From positions 3,780,501-3,844,500 of the forward strand of contig NZ_CP047030.1 in the NCBI RefSeq assembly GCF_009796825.1: DNA of 64,000 nucleotides, written 5' to 3'. The notes beneath the pieces were generated by a model that saw only the letters and a list, made by a program, of their open reading frames with translations, ran no database searches and was not told where the DNA came from. Each line of letters starts with the position of its first letter. Positions within the stretch are counted from its first letter, which is position 1. Below are positions 9,387 to 18,427 of this stretch, piece by piece. Source of the stretch: Algibacter sp. L3A6. GTDB taxonomy: Bacteria; Bacteroidota; Bacteroidia; Flavobacteriales; Flavobacteriaceae. The translations under genes and the position numbers were made by a program.

Positions 9387-9435
9387 ATATAAAAGTGATA
9401 TATCGCAATAGGGTTGATATAAAAAATAATTCGTG

Positions 9436-9443
9436 CAAAGATA
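9436..9443 (-). promoter_or_regulatory. -7 element of the SDR-like gene
   Basis: TATCTTTG on the minus strand, identical to the cold-shock gene's element, 49 bp upstream of the start codon at 9386. Confidence 0.5.
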
Positions 9444-9581
9444 GCGATACCTTAGTCTAGATTTACTGAAATGATTTGTTAATATTTTAAGTGATTTATT
9501 GAGCGTTTCCTGAGATTATTTAAAAGATAAAAAACGGGTTTCTTTGAAGATTATTTATAGTTTTGAAAAAAAATCATACAA

Positions 9582-11210
9582 ATGAGTTTGTTTTCTGCAT
9601 CAAATTTAAACCTAAAAGGTATTAAAAGTATATTACTGTTTTGTTTTCTATATAGTTACGTGTCATGGAGCCAATCGGAAGAACCTAATATGTATCATAA
9701 TCATGCCATAGATATGATGCGAGAAAACATTAAATTTTTAGCAACTACCGAAGAATATGCAAATAATGCCACTTTTTTAGAACTAGCAGAAAAATTACCT
9801 AAAACATTTGATCGCTATAATATTAAAAACTACGAAACCACTTTAAAATATATAGCCGATGAGCTCGAATTAAGCGAAGCAACCATCAAGAAATATTATT
9901 CACCATTTCACTTCACCAAAGAGATGGGCAATATGCATCATGTAGCTACACATGCCTTGGCAGATATTTATTTTACAGCAGAAAACTACAAACAGGCTAT
10001 TGCTTTTTACGATAAAGCTATGTTTACACATGCGCCTAAAGGAACTAGCGGAACGACTATAAATAAAGATTTTTTAAGAATGGAGTTCGATGTATCGGAA
10101 GCTTATTTTGAGCTCAAAAATTACGATATGGCCGTGCTTCACCTTTTACATAACCTAATGAACCAGCAAAGTTATGGCGACCATGTAACCAATACTTTAA
10201 AAGAATATGAAGCTTTTATTGATGCTGCCGTGTTTTTACCAAAATTAGAAGCTATGCTTAAAACCATACAGAAAGGTGAAGGATATAATTTGAAGTATAA
10301 TTTTAGTGGAAAAACAATGCAATTTTCGCCATTTGTAGAATCTCCTAGTTCTTGCCGAGCTACTATTTTAAGTTCTGATTTTTACAAAAGTTTAAAGAAA
10401 AATGCCGTTTCTAAAAAAACAGCCTCTGCCCCATCTCCTAAAACCATTAAACCAATTAAGAAATTAGCTGATTTTAAAATTGATGATAATATATTTCATC
10501 ATGCCAATGCTATAAATGATTTTATAAAAGCCGTATTAATTATTGGTAATACTGAGGCTTTTTCTAAAGATGACACTTACCAAACTACAGTAATCAACCT
10601 TATTTCGCATCTTGAAAATGATACGTTTAATGGGGCTATTAAAGAGTTAGAGTACATTGTAAACGAAGCTTTTTCTATTAAAGCGAGCATTGAAACTTTA
10701 GATGAAAAACAAAAGAAAGCTGTAGAAAATATTCGCCATTTTGCTTTGCATTACAAGCTGGATATTATTATGGCCAATAAGGAATATGCTATGGCCCTTG
10801 GAGCTATACAATATGTGAAATCTGTGGAAGGTTTTGCTTTTGTATCGGATAACAAAAAAGATATAGAAACTGATAAAGAAGATTTATTATTTACTGAAGC
10901 TTATGCTTATAATGGTTTTGCAACTAGCGAGTTTGGTTTAATTAATATGCTTGGTGCTTTAGTTAATTGTGATAATTACGAAACTGAAATAAACACCATG
11001 ATGATGGATGTTGCAAACGCATTAGGCAAAGAGCGCGTCGTGAAGTTTTTAACGCAACTTGAAACTAATGTTACAGATAATCAGGCTAATGAAATTACTT
11101 TAACTTCTGCGCCTTTTAATGTTAAGGTGCCAAATATAAAAGAGCTTAGTAATGATCAAATCACGAATAAAATACAAACTAGTGCTATTTGGAAGGGGTT
11201 TATGGAGTAG
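9582..11210 (+). CDS. Secreted protein of unknown function with TPR-like helices
   Basis: I do not recognise this 542-residue protein. Residues 1-32 are a signal peptide (hydrophobic run LLFCFLYSYVSWSQ). The rest is predicted mostly helical; residues about 110-200 contain tandem helix pairs such as 'ALADIYFTAENYKQAIAFYDKAM' and 'DVSEAYFELKNYDMAVLHLLHNLM' that fit TPR repeats. A low-complexity linker rich in Lys, Ala and Ser lies near residues 270-300. A -7-like TAGTTTTG at 9558-9565 precedes the start. It converges on the patatin pseudogene. Probably a periplasmic protein-interaction scaffold; that is inference. Confidence 0.75.
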   Translation: MSLFSASNLNLKGIKSILLFCFLYSYVSWSQSEEPNMYHNHAIDMMRENIKFLATTEEYANNATFLELAEKLPKTFDRYNIKNYETTLKYIADELELSEATIKKYYSPFHFTKEMGNMHHVATHALADIYFTAENYKQAIAFYDKAMFTHAPKGTSGTTINKDFLRMEFDVSEAYFELKNYDMAVLHLLHNLMNQQSYGDHVTNTLKEYEAFIDAAVFLPKLEAMLKTIQKGEGYNLKYNFSGKTMQFSPFVESPSSCRATILSSDFYKSLKKNAVSKKTASAPSPKTIKPIKKLADFKIDDNIFHHANAINDFIKAVLIIGNTEAFSKDDTYQTTVINLISHLENDTFNGAIKELEYIVNEAFSIKASIETLDEKQKKAVENIRHFALHYKLDIIMANKEYAMALGAIQYVKSVEGFAFVSDNKKDIETDKEDLLFTEAYAYNGFATSEFGLINMLGALVNCDNYETEINTMMMDVANALGKERVVKFLTQLETNVTDNQANEITLTSAPFNVKVPNIKELSNDQITNKIQTSAIWKGFME

Positions 11211-11240
11211 TACAAATAAATGATAAATTCATTTTAAAAC

Positions 11241-11934
11241 TTAGCTTATCGCCTTTAAAATACTATCCATTTTATCGATAGTTTGCTTGTAGCCAATATC
11301 AAACAATTCTTGCGATTTACTAATAGAAAACATGCTATAATTTAAATGTTTATCAATACATATCGAAACATCACATTTCTCTATACGCTCTTGCATAGTG
11401 CTCCAAATGGCTAATTGCAAACAGCGCTGTGTAATTTGTAAGGTACCTTTAATTTGATCTTTATGCTCATGTTCGTTAACGCTCACTCCTATTATTTTTT
11501 CTGAAGTTTCAAATAAGGGCTCTACAGGTAAATTATTTAGTAATCCGCCATCTACATAGAGCTGATTATTAATTTTTATGGGTTTGAATAGTAACGGAAT
11601 GGCACAAGATGCGGCAATAAACTCTATTAACTTTCCTGACGAGCGAATTTCGTAAGCGCCCACATTTATATTAGACGCACAAATGGATAAAGGTGTTTTT
11701 AAGCTACTAAAATCATCGGTTAAATATTGATTTAGAAAAGATTTTAAACGTGTCATTTCCGTTAACTCCTTATTGACTAATCCTATTTTGAAAATTTGTA
11801 AAAACTCGTGACTTTTAGCTAATTCTAATATTTTTAAAGGCGTGTAGCACTCCAATATGCGCGTATGCTCTTGCCCCACCGCCAGAAAGTACGAGTCCTA
11901 TTTTTTTATCAATTGTAGTTCGTTTTTGCGCCAT
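11241..11934 (-). pseudogene. Broken patatin-like phospholipase gene: deletion of the nucleophile elbow with frameshift
   Basis: Two pieces of one patatin gene lie in different frames. From the ATG at 11934 a 39-codon frame encodes the oxyanion region 'LVLSGGGARAYAHIGVLHAF' and stops at 11815. A second frame, open from about 11879 to 11241, encodes the rest: 'KILELAKSHEFLQIFKIGLV', 'IAASCAIPLLFKPIKINNQL' and the catalytic Asp in 'YVDGGLLNNLPVEPL'. Between them the usual stretch with the nucleophile Ser (GxSxG), some 25-30 residues in relatives, is missing and the frame shifts. Neither product can be a working lipid hydrolase. The 211-codon GTG-started downstream frame might still be translated. 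It starts 22 bp after mgtC-like 11957. Confidence 0.8.
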
Positions 11935-11956
11935 CAGTGCATATCTGTTTTCTTTA

Positions 11957-12379
11957 TTATCGCCTACCTTTTAACCATTTGTCTAGTGGTTCTATGGTTA
12001 AATTAATAAAGAGAATTAGTGTTGTGCAAATCGCGGTTTCCTTATAAAAACCTGTGGCGGCAATACAGCCAATAGCAGCACTACACCAAATTGTAGCGGC
12101 AGAACCTAAACCATGTACATTGGCGCCTTCTCTAAATATTACTCCAGCACCTAAAAAACCAACACCTGTAATAACCTGAGCAATTATTCGGGTAACATCT
12201 ACGGTAGCATCTTCATTTTTAATCATGTATGATAGTAAAACAAATATAGCCGCTCCAGAAGCGACTAACATATTGGTTTTTAATCCAGCTGTTTTTTGAC
12301 GTAATTGTCTTTCGAAACCAATCGCTAAACCTGCTAAAGCAGCCACGGTAAGGCGTAATGTGAAATCTGTAACTGTCAT
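11957..12379 (-). CDS. MgtC/SapB family membrane protein
   Basis: A 140-residue protein with four hydrophobic helices, starting with 'LRLTVAALAGLAIGFERQLR', the conserved N-terminal signature of MgtC/SapB (small residues then GxERq). It also has 'AQVITGVGFLGAGVIFREG' near residue 70 and 'GLGSAATIWCSAAIG' near 92, both family hallmarks. This short form lacks the C-terminal ACT-like domain of virulence-associated MgtC. Family members influence magnesium/acid tolerance and F1F0 ATPase; the role here is not shown. Confidence 0.9.
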   Translation of the reverse strand: MTVTDFTLRLTVAALAGLAIGFERQLRQKTAGLKTNMLVASGAAIFVLLSYMIKNEDATVDVTRIIAQVITGVGFLGAGVIFREGANVHGLGSAATIWCSAAIGCIAATGFYKETAICTTLILFINLTIEPLDKWLKGRR

Positions 12380-12458
12380 GTTGTTTTTGTATATGAAAGG
12401 TTGCGGTTTTAACTGAATCTAAAATAGGAATTATTTTTAGATAACATTAAAACTATCC

Positions 12459-12683
12459 TTAATTATAGACTAATTCAAGCACAAATATTCTTCGATTTAA
12501 CTTGTCTTTTAAATCAACATTTTCACGTAACATCACATCGGCTATCATTGCAAATAAAGAACAACTAGAACGCTTTTTTTCATAAAATTCTTTATGAAAA
12601 TCACTCTTAATTTTTATTGTTTTTAAGGCTTGCATGTATTTTACAGAGTAATGTCTGCAGTTGAATATAATAATAAATTTCAT
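12459..12683 (-). CDS. Small protein of unknown function (doubtful)
   Basis: A 74-codon frame, or 58 codons from an internal Met at about residue 17 ('MQALKTIKIKSDFHKEFYEKK'). It has no signal peptide, is charged and probably helical. It follows the YHYH-linked membrane protein gene by 22 bp in the same direction, the main reason to keep it. I recognise no family and coding evidence is weak. Confidence 0.3.
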   Translation of the reverse strand: MKFIIIFNCRHYSVKYMQALKTIKIKSDFHKEFYEKKRSSCSLFAMIADVMLRENVDLKDKLNRRIFVLELVYN

Positions 12684-12705
12684 CCCAAACTTTCATGCAA
12701 AGAAC

Positions 12706-13365
12706 TTAATCTCTTACAATGCTAAGTACAGCATCTTGCACAGGCACAGGAATATGTTTTTTGCTTTTTATTTTCTGAATAAGAAAAACAATTAAGGCAG
12801 TCAAAAATAGGCCTAGTAATATTTTAGTTGATAAAAAAGAAGCTTGATTATCGATTTGTTTTACAAAGTTGTTTCCTTCGGTTTTTAACTTTATCGAAAA
12901 ATTATTAGATTTATTTAAAACAAAATGCTCTTTATTAAACCCCGTTTTTAATAATACTAAAGCGCTTTGGCTTCGGTTAATATCTCTAAAAGCAGTATTG
13001 CTCACTTCTATTTTTTTTATATTATCTGGAACGCCCATTACTTGGAAAACCACTTTAGTTTCATGACCTAGTTTTACAATACCGTGAGTTAATTTTACTT
13101 CAGCATTCTGGTTATTAATAGTAATATTTATGTTGTTTTTCATGTGTTCCAAAACCATCTCTTGAAACTCTTCGGGCGTTTTATAAGGCGTATTGGAAAA
13201 TTGTTTACGGATTTCCGTTTGGAATGCTGTTAACGATCCGCTAACTTGTAGCACCCAAGTTTTGTTGTCTTGTTCTACCAACATAGTGGTCGATATATCG
13301 GGCTGATGGGCTTGCATTAAAGTAGATGAGCTCAAGAAAAGTATAATTAAGGCTAGTTTTTTCAT
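12706..13365 (-). CDS. Exported, C-terminally membrane-anchored protein linked to a YHYH lipoprotein
   Basis: From the ATG at 13365 a 219-residue protein: signal peptide (MKKLALIILFLSSSTLMQA), then a beta-rich extracytoplasmic domain of about 150 residues with strands such as 'KTWVLQVSGSLTAFQ' and 'ETKVVFQVMGV', and one C-terminal membrane helix 'ILLGLFLTALIVFLI' followed by a basic cytoplasmic tail. An upstream ATG at 13434 would put 23 residues before the signal peptide and is unlikely. It lies 85 bp after the YHYH lipoprotein gene in the same direction, so it may be that protein's membrane partner. No family recognised. Confidence 0.65.
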   Translation of the reverse strand: MKKLALIILFLSSSTLMQAHQPDISTTMLVEQDNKTWVLQVSGSLTAFQTEIRKQFSNTPYKTPEEFQEMVLEHMKNNINITINNQNAEVKLTHGIVKLGHETKVVFQVMGVPDNIKKIEVSNTAFRDINRSQSALVLLKTGFNKEHFVLNKSNNFSIKLKTEGNNFVKQIDNQASFLSTKILLGLFLTALIVFLIQKIKSKKHIPVPVQDAVLSIVRD

Positions 13366-13450
13366 AATAAATAAGTGTTGTAATATTAATTTCCGCGAAA
13401 GCGATTTAAATACGTGCCATTTATAGAACAGCACGTATTAATTATTGGTT

Positions 13451-14449
13451 TTAAATAGCGTAAGCACCGTACAAACAATCTATAAAATTGTTGTTTCCAG
13501 CAGCATCTACATGGTAATGGTAACCTCTAGTTTCATCGCTATGGCCTCTACAAGCATCTAAACCTGTAGGTTCGTTTCCGTCGGCATCTAGCTCGGCATA
13601 TATACCATGGCCATCTAAGGCATAACCAATCATCGAGGCGTGTGTATCTTCTTGTGCTATTTGAGTACTAACACCAGTTGCAGCGTGATAATGATATCCT
13701 GCAGCCAAATTAATGTGTCCGCCAGCATCATCAAAAGGCGCTAAAGTATAAGCACCTAAAATAGCATCGGTTGGTGCTGGAGCATCGAAAACAACGCCAT
13801 TAAAAGCAACACCTCTTTGAGATGGACCTGATGCGCCAGGACCAAAACCGCCGCTAAAATTAACAGGTGTGGTTTGTTTTATTGGTGTAATTGGTATTAA
13901 GTACGTTTGCGTGATATCGGTAACGTAAGAAGGTAAACACTCTACACAAAAATTCTCGTATTCTTCACCTACATTTGGGTTTGCGGCATTTGCGCAATCA
14001 TCTTCCGTTTCGGTTGTGTAAATATCACCATTTTCATCATACATATGCCATGTGGTATCATTATAGAAATCGGCCATATTTTTTATAAAATCGCCATCTA
14101 CATCATACACTTCACCACTTTCTAACCAAATACCTCCTGCAGAAGCATCATCGGAAATGTTACCAGGACACCACGGTCCCATTTCATGATCAGATGGTGT
14201 GCTAGTCGCTACTATTTCGTAACAATTGGTACTCGTGCCATCTGATAAAGTACAAGGTACCGTGGTGACTGCTACGGCCGATGTGTTTGTTAAAAATAAT
14301 GATGAATCGACGTCTAAAACTAAATCATCACTTTCTTCGGCTGTTTCCGAATCTGTTGTGTTACTGTCATCGGAATTGCATGCCGTAAAGGATAAAATAA
14401 TCATGCAAAAAAGGATAAAACTTTTTAATACTATTTTGTCTGTTTTCAT
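13451..14449 (-). CDS. YHYH domain lipoprotein (first of three)
   Basis: A 332-residue SPII lipoprotein (lipobox LSFTAC, Cys24) with an Asp/Thr/Ser-rich linker to about residue 55. The body has cysteine pairs (CTLSDGTSTNC; 'CVECLP'), a 'DHEMGPWCPGNI' block, and two YHYH tetrads at 252-255 and 310-313, exactly 58 residues apart, with 'GGH', 'HASMIGYALDGHGIYAELD' and 'CRGH' between. This is the YHYH domain, function unknown; the clustered His, Asp and Cys look like a metal site (inference). It shares architecture and spacing with the protein at 28590. Its transcript continues into 12706. Confidence 0.85.
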   Translation of the reverse strand: MKTDKIVLKSFILFCMIILSFTACNSDDSNTTDSETAEESDDLVLDVDSSLFLTNTSAVAVTTVPCTLSDGTSTNCYEIVATSTPSDHEMGPWCPGNISDDASAGGIWLESGEVYDVDGDFIKNMADFYNDTTWHMYDENGDIYTTETEDDCANAANPNVGEEYENFCVECLPSYVTDITQTYLIPITPIKQTTPVNFSGGFGPGASGPSQRGVAFNGVVFDAPAPTDAILGAYTLAPFDDAGGHINLAAGYHYHAATGVSTQIAQEDTHASMIGYALDGHGIYAELDADGNEPTGLDACRGHSDETRGYHYHVDAAGNNNFIDCLYGAYAI

Positions 14450-14674
14450 GAGCGTAAGATTTTTATTATTGATTGTTATATGTTATTTAGATTGTCTTTT
14501 CTGTTTTAACTTGTGCTTAAATACCCGTTTTATGAAAACTTTGTGAAACTTAACATTAACTTAATATTAGATGTGTTTTAGTTGAAAAGGCTGTTAAGTA
14601 TTGATTTCACTATTTTAATGCGGTTTTATTTATGCTTAAATAGTAAATCTCTATGGTATCATTATTATTTAGAA

Positions 14675-14707
14675 TTTGCACAACTGATAGTAATACTATT
14701 ATATTTG
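14675..14707 (+). promoter_or_regulatory. Core promoter with embedded operator for the TetR/ABC/HlyD/TolC operon
   Basis: TTTG at 14675-14678 (-33) and TATATTTG at 14700-14707 (-7) are 21 bp apart, an exact Bacteroidota housekeeping promoter. The spacer holds a perfect 13-bp palindrome, ATAGTAATACTAT (14687-14699, central A), abutting the -7 element. A protein bound there would block RNA polymerase. The TetR-family gene 19 bp downstream is the obvious candidate, giving autorepression. Confidence 0.7.
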
Positions 14708-14725
14708 CGTAAATATGTTTTAACT

Positions 14726-15406
14726 ATGAAAGATTTACTGTTGAAATTTAAAATTGAGTTACCAGAAGGTATTTATCTAAAGGATCCTGAATCTTCTACT
14801 TTAGGAAAAAAAATTATCGAAAATAGCATTATTCTTATTGAAGATATTGGCTTTGAAGATTTCAATTTTAAAAAGCTCGGAAAACAAATAGGTTCTAACG
14901 AAAGTTCGATATATCGTTATTTTGAAAGTAAACATAAAGTACTATTATATTTAACGTCTTGGTATTGGAGTTGGTTGGAATATCAATTAGTTTTGGAAAC
15001 TTACAGTATGACTAATATTGAAGACAAATTAAAAAAAGCCATCGAGATTGTTACCAAAACAACCGAACAAGATGATAAATACACGCATATTAACGAAGTA
15101 TTACTTAATAAAATAGTAATTGAAGAAAACTCAAAATCGTACCTAACCAAGGATGTCGATACTGAAAATGAAGAAGGACTTTTTCTTCCTTTTAAACGCG
15201 TTGTACATCGTTTATCAGACATGATTATTACTTGTAGCCCAACCTACGAATATCCGTTAAGCCTAGCTTCTACTATTATAGTTGGCTCTTTAAAGCAACA
15301 TTTTATAAAAAAACATTTTAAATCAATTTCTAACTACGATGGTGATAAGCAACCAACAGATTTTTTCACAGATTTAGCCCTAAAAACATTATTAATACAT
15401 GGATAA
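14726..15406 (+). CDS. TetR/AcrR family transcriptional regulator
   Basis: A 226-residue regulator. The N-terminal HTH (about residues 25-70) reads 'IIENSIILIEDIGFEDFNFK' then 'KLGKQIGSNESSIYRYFESK', the classic TetR recognition helix ending in YRYFxSK. The C-terminal helical part would bind an inducer. I start at the ATG at 14726, just after the promoter at 14675-14707; the frame is open upstream but would include the promoter. The stop overlaps the ABC exporter start by 8 bp. Probable repressor of its own export operon. Confidence 0.85.
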   Translation: MKDLLLKFKIELPEGIYLKDPESSTLGKKIIENSIILIEDIGFEDFNFKKLGKQIGSNESSIYRYFESKHKVLLYLTSWYWSWLEYQLVLETYSMTNIEDKLKKAIEIVTKTTEQDDKYTHINEVLLNKIVIEENSKSYLTKDVDTENEEGLFLPFKRVVHRLSDMIITCSPTYEYPLSLASTIIVGSLKQHFIKKHFKSISNYDGDKQPTDFFTDLALKTLLIHG

Positions 15407-17063
15407 CACTACTTTATCACCCTGGAAACGCTTTATAGGTTTACTACGATTAGAGCGTAAAGATATTTACCAAATTGCATATTATGCCGTATTCGATGGT
15501 TTGGTAGCTTTATCGCTTCCGTTAGGAATTCAAGCTATTATTAACTTACTTCAAGGTGCCCAAATTTCAACTTCTTGGGTAGTATTAGTTATGCTAGTTA
15601 CAGCTGGTGTAGCTTTTTCTGGTGTGCTTAAATTAATGCAAATGCGTATTATTGAAACTATACAGCAACGTATTTTTACACGTGCATCTATAGAATTAAG
15701 CTATCGTTTTCCGAAGATTAAAATGAGGGAATTACGTCAATATTACCTTCCGGAATTGGCAAACCGATTTTTTGATACACTAACCATCCAAAAAGGATTA
15801 TCGAAAATTTTAGTAGATATTCCTTCGGCGTTATTACAAATTATATTCGCCTTGCTTCTACTTTCATTCTATCATCCGTTTTTTATAATTTTTGGTTTAC
15901 TATTATTAGTTCTTATCTATGTTGTTTTTAAATATACAGCTAGACGCGGTTTAGAAACGAGTTTAAAAGAATCTAAAGCCAAATACAAAGTAGCGCACTG
16001 GTTACAAGAAATTTCTAGAACCGTTATCAGTTTTAAACTTTCAGGAAAAACAAGTTTGGCTATTGATAAAAGTGACGATTTAGTAGCTGGCTACTTAGAC
16101 TCTAGAGAAAAACACTTTAAGGTTTTGGTGCTTCAATTTATACAATTAATAGGCTTTAAAGTATTAGTTACACTGGGTTTATTATTAATTGGTGGCTTCT
16201 TAGTTTTAGACCAACGTATGAACATTGGGCAATTTGTTGCCGCAGAAATTATTATTATATTAATTATTAATTCAGTTGAAAAACTAATCAAGGGTTTAGA
16301 GTCCTTTTACGATGTTTTAACCTCTATTGAAAAACTAGGCCAAGTAGTAGATATGTCTTTAGAGGCTCAAAAAGGCGAAGCTGTTAAAAAAGATGCCGAT
16401 TTAACCATTGAGTTTCAAAATGTATCTTATCAAGTTGAAAACCGCTATAAACCAATTTTAAGCGATGTGTCTTTCACTATAGCACCTAAAGATAAAATTT
16501 TAATTAAAGGAGAAAGTGGTTCTGGAAAATCTAGTTTATTACAGCTTATTGCGGGACTAATTTCTCCATCTTCTGGGTATGTTTATGTAAACAATCTATC
16601 ACTACAGAGTTTGATTAAAAATGAATACCGATCTAATTTAGGATTATCATTATCTGAAGAATCGCCATTTGAAGGCACACTAAGAGAAAACATCACTTTT
16701 GGAAATAAAGATATTAGCGATGAAACTATTTATGAGGTTTTAGAGCGTTTAAAGTTAACAACCTTTTTACAGCAGCAAACCAAAGGGTTAAATACCATTT
16801 TAAAACCAGAAGGCAAGCAAATGGCCTACACAATCTCTAAAAAAATAATACTTGCCAGAGCATTAGTTAAACAGCCAAAACTCTTAATTCTTGAGAATCC
16901 GTTGGATCATTTCGATAAAGACGAAGCTAAAATACTTATCGATTTACTAGCGAACCCTAAATGTCCATGGAGTTTAGTTGTGGTTAGTAACAACGGCTTT
17001 TGGGAAGAAAAATGTAATAAGCATATTGTGCTTAAAAATGGAGTTATCATCAATAAACAGTAA
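15399..17063 (+). CDS. ABC exporter-type protein with degenerate nucleotide-binding domain
   Basis: A 554-residue half-transporter: membrane domain of about six helices (residues 25-315) and an NBD (336-554). Walker A is intact (GESGSGKS, 371-378). The other catalytic motifs are not: the Q-loop region reads 'LGLSLSEESPF' without Gln, the LSGGQ signature is replaced by 'AYTIS' (476-480), Walker B ends ILEN (497-500) instead of LDE, and the H-loop His is Asn (VVSNN). It probably binds nucleotide but should hydrolyse poorly or not at all. It is encoded with HlyD- and TolC-type partners, forming a tripartite type I-like export assembly across both membranes. Substrate unknown. Confidence 0.85.
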   Translation: MDNTTLSPWKRFIGLLRLERKDIYQIAYYAVFDGLVALSLPLGIQAIINLLQGAQISTSWVVLVMLVTAGVAFSGVLKLMQMRIIETIQQRIFTRASIELSYRFPKIKMRELRQYYLPELANRFFDTLTIQKGLSKILVDIPSALLQIIFALLLLSFYHPFFIIFGLLLLVLIYVVFKYTARRGLETSLKESKAKYKVAHWLQEISRTVISFKLSGKTSLAIDKSDDLVAGYLDSREKHFKVLVLQFIQLIGFKVLVTLGLLLIGGFLVLDQRMNIGQFVAAEIIIILIINSVEKLIKGLESFYDVLTSIEKLGQVVDMSLEAQKGEAVKKDADLTIEFQNVSYQVENRYKPILSDVSFTIAPKDKILIKGESGSGKSSLLQLIAGLISPSSGYVYVNNLSLQSLIKNEYRSNLGLSLSEESPFEGTLRENITFGNKDISDETIYEVLERLKLTTFLQQQTKGLNTILKPEGKQMAYTISKKIILARALVKQPKLLILENPLDHFDKDEAKILIDLLANPKCPWSLVVVSNNGFWEEKCNKHIVLKNGVIINKQ

Positions 17064-17066
17064 GCT

Positions 17067-18422
17067 ATGTTAAATATAACAAACAATAAAGTTTCAGAAT
17101 ATATAGACATTAAAAGCTTTAAATCTGGAAAAGAAATTTTTACGGTACAATACCATAAACGATTTAAAAAGTTTCTAATGGTATTTTCAATACTAATTGT
17201 AGTGATTGTCTTTTTACCATGGACTCAAAATATATCGAGTACCGGTTTGGTAACCACTTTAAAACCTAACCAGCGTCCACAATCTATTCAGTCTCAAATA
17301 CCAGGGCGTGTTGAGGAATGGTTTGTACAAGAAGGTGATTTTGTAAAAAAAGGAGATACTATTATTCGTATTTCTGAAGTAAAAAGTGATTATTTCGATT
17401 CACGTTTAGCAGAACGAACTGGTGATCAGCTTAGTGTAAAATCATCGTCTGTTGAAGCTTATAAAAACAAGGTAGTTGCTTTAGGGAATCAAATTTCTGC
17501 TTTGCAGCAAGAACGTCGACTAAAGCTAGAATCTGCCAAAAACAAATTGTTGCAATCGCATTTAAAAGTCACTACAGATAGTATGGATTTTGAGGCAACA
17601 AAAATTAAAGCCGATATAGCTAAAATTCAGTATGAACGTACTATTTCTTTACAAGAAGAAGGCTTGAAAGCGGTTAAAGATGTGGAAGAAAAACGTGCAA
17701 AACTTCAAGAAGCAGATGCTAAACTTATATCGCAACAAAATAAGTATTTAAGCACTAAAAATGAATTGATTAATGCGCAAATTGCAATCTCGACTATAAG
17801 TGCAACGTATGGCGATAAGTTAGCTAAAGCTCAAAGTGGTTTGTATACTGCACAATCTAGCGGTTATGATACCGAAGCCGAGGTTTCTAAATTAGAAACA
17901 AGCTTAGCAAATTATACTAAGCGTACTAGTTTGCTATTTGTTACGGCGCCACAAGATGGTTACATAAACAAAGCCATTAAATCTGGTATTGGTGAAACTT
18001 TTAAAGAAGGTGAGCAATTGGTGAGTATTATGCCCGCAGATTACGATTTAGCGGTTGAAATGTATGTGCGTCCAATAGATTTACCTTTAATCCATACGGG
18101 TGAAAATGTACGTGTGCAGTTTGATGGTTGGCCTGCTATTATTTTTAGCGGATGGCCAAATGTGTCTTATGGTACTTATGGCGCTAAAATTGTAGCTATC
18201 GAAAACTATATTAGTACCAATGGTAAATACCGTGTGTTACTAAAACCAGATGCTGATGATGTGGCTTGGCCAGAAGCCATTCGTGTAGGTTCTGGAGCAA
18301 AAAGTATTGCACTACTTAATGATGTGCCAATTTGGTTTGAACTATGGAGACAAATAAATAGCTTCCCTCCTGATTTCTATAAGCCGGATAGTAAAACTGA
18401 ATATTCTAAAGATAAAAAGTAA
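17067..18422 (+). CDS. HlyD-family membrane fusion protein
   Basis: A 451-residue periplasmic adaptor: one membrane helix near residues 34-55 (FLMVFSILIVVIVFLPWTQ), a lipoyl/barrel-sandwich half 'IPGRVEEWFVQEGDFVKKGD' at about 88-108, a long coiled-coil hairpin (about 130-275), the second lipoyl half 'VTAPQDGYINKAIKSGIGET' near 293, then a beta-barrel. It links the inner-membrane ABC protein to the TolC-like channel. It starts 3 bp after the ABC gene and ends 5 bp before the TolC gene. Confidence 0.92.
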   Translation: MLNITNNKVSEYIDIKSFKSGKEIFTVQYHKRFKKFLMVFSILIVVIVFLPWTQNISSTGLVTTLKPNQRPQSIQSQIPGRVEEWFVQEGDFVKKGDTIIRISEVKSDYFDSRLAERTGDQLSVKSSSVEAYKNKVVALGNQISALQQERRLKLESAKNKLLQSHLKVTTDSMDFEATKIKADIAKIQYERTISLQEEGLKAVKDVEEKRAKLQEADAKLISQQNKYLSTKNELINAQIAISTISATYGDKLAKAQSGLYTAQSSGYDTEAEVSKLETSLANYTKRTSLLFVTAPQDGYINKAIKSGIGETFKEGEQLVSIMPADYDLAVEMYVRPIDLPLIHTGENVRVQFDGWPAIIFSGWPNVSYGTYGAKIVAIENYISTNGKYRVLLKPDADDVAWPEAIRVGSGAKSIALLNDVPIWFELWRQINSFPPDFYKPDSKTEYSKDKK

Positions 18423-18427
18423 ACCGA

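Noticed and set aside
14226..14546. 106-codon rightward frame overlapping the YHYH gene and the spacer before the TetR gene
   Set aside because: Most of it is antisense to the YHYH lipoprotein and the remainder is a low-complexity hydrophobic stretch; no family match.
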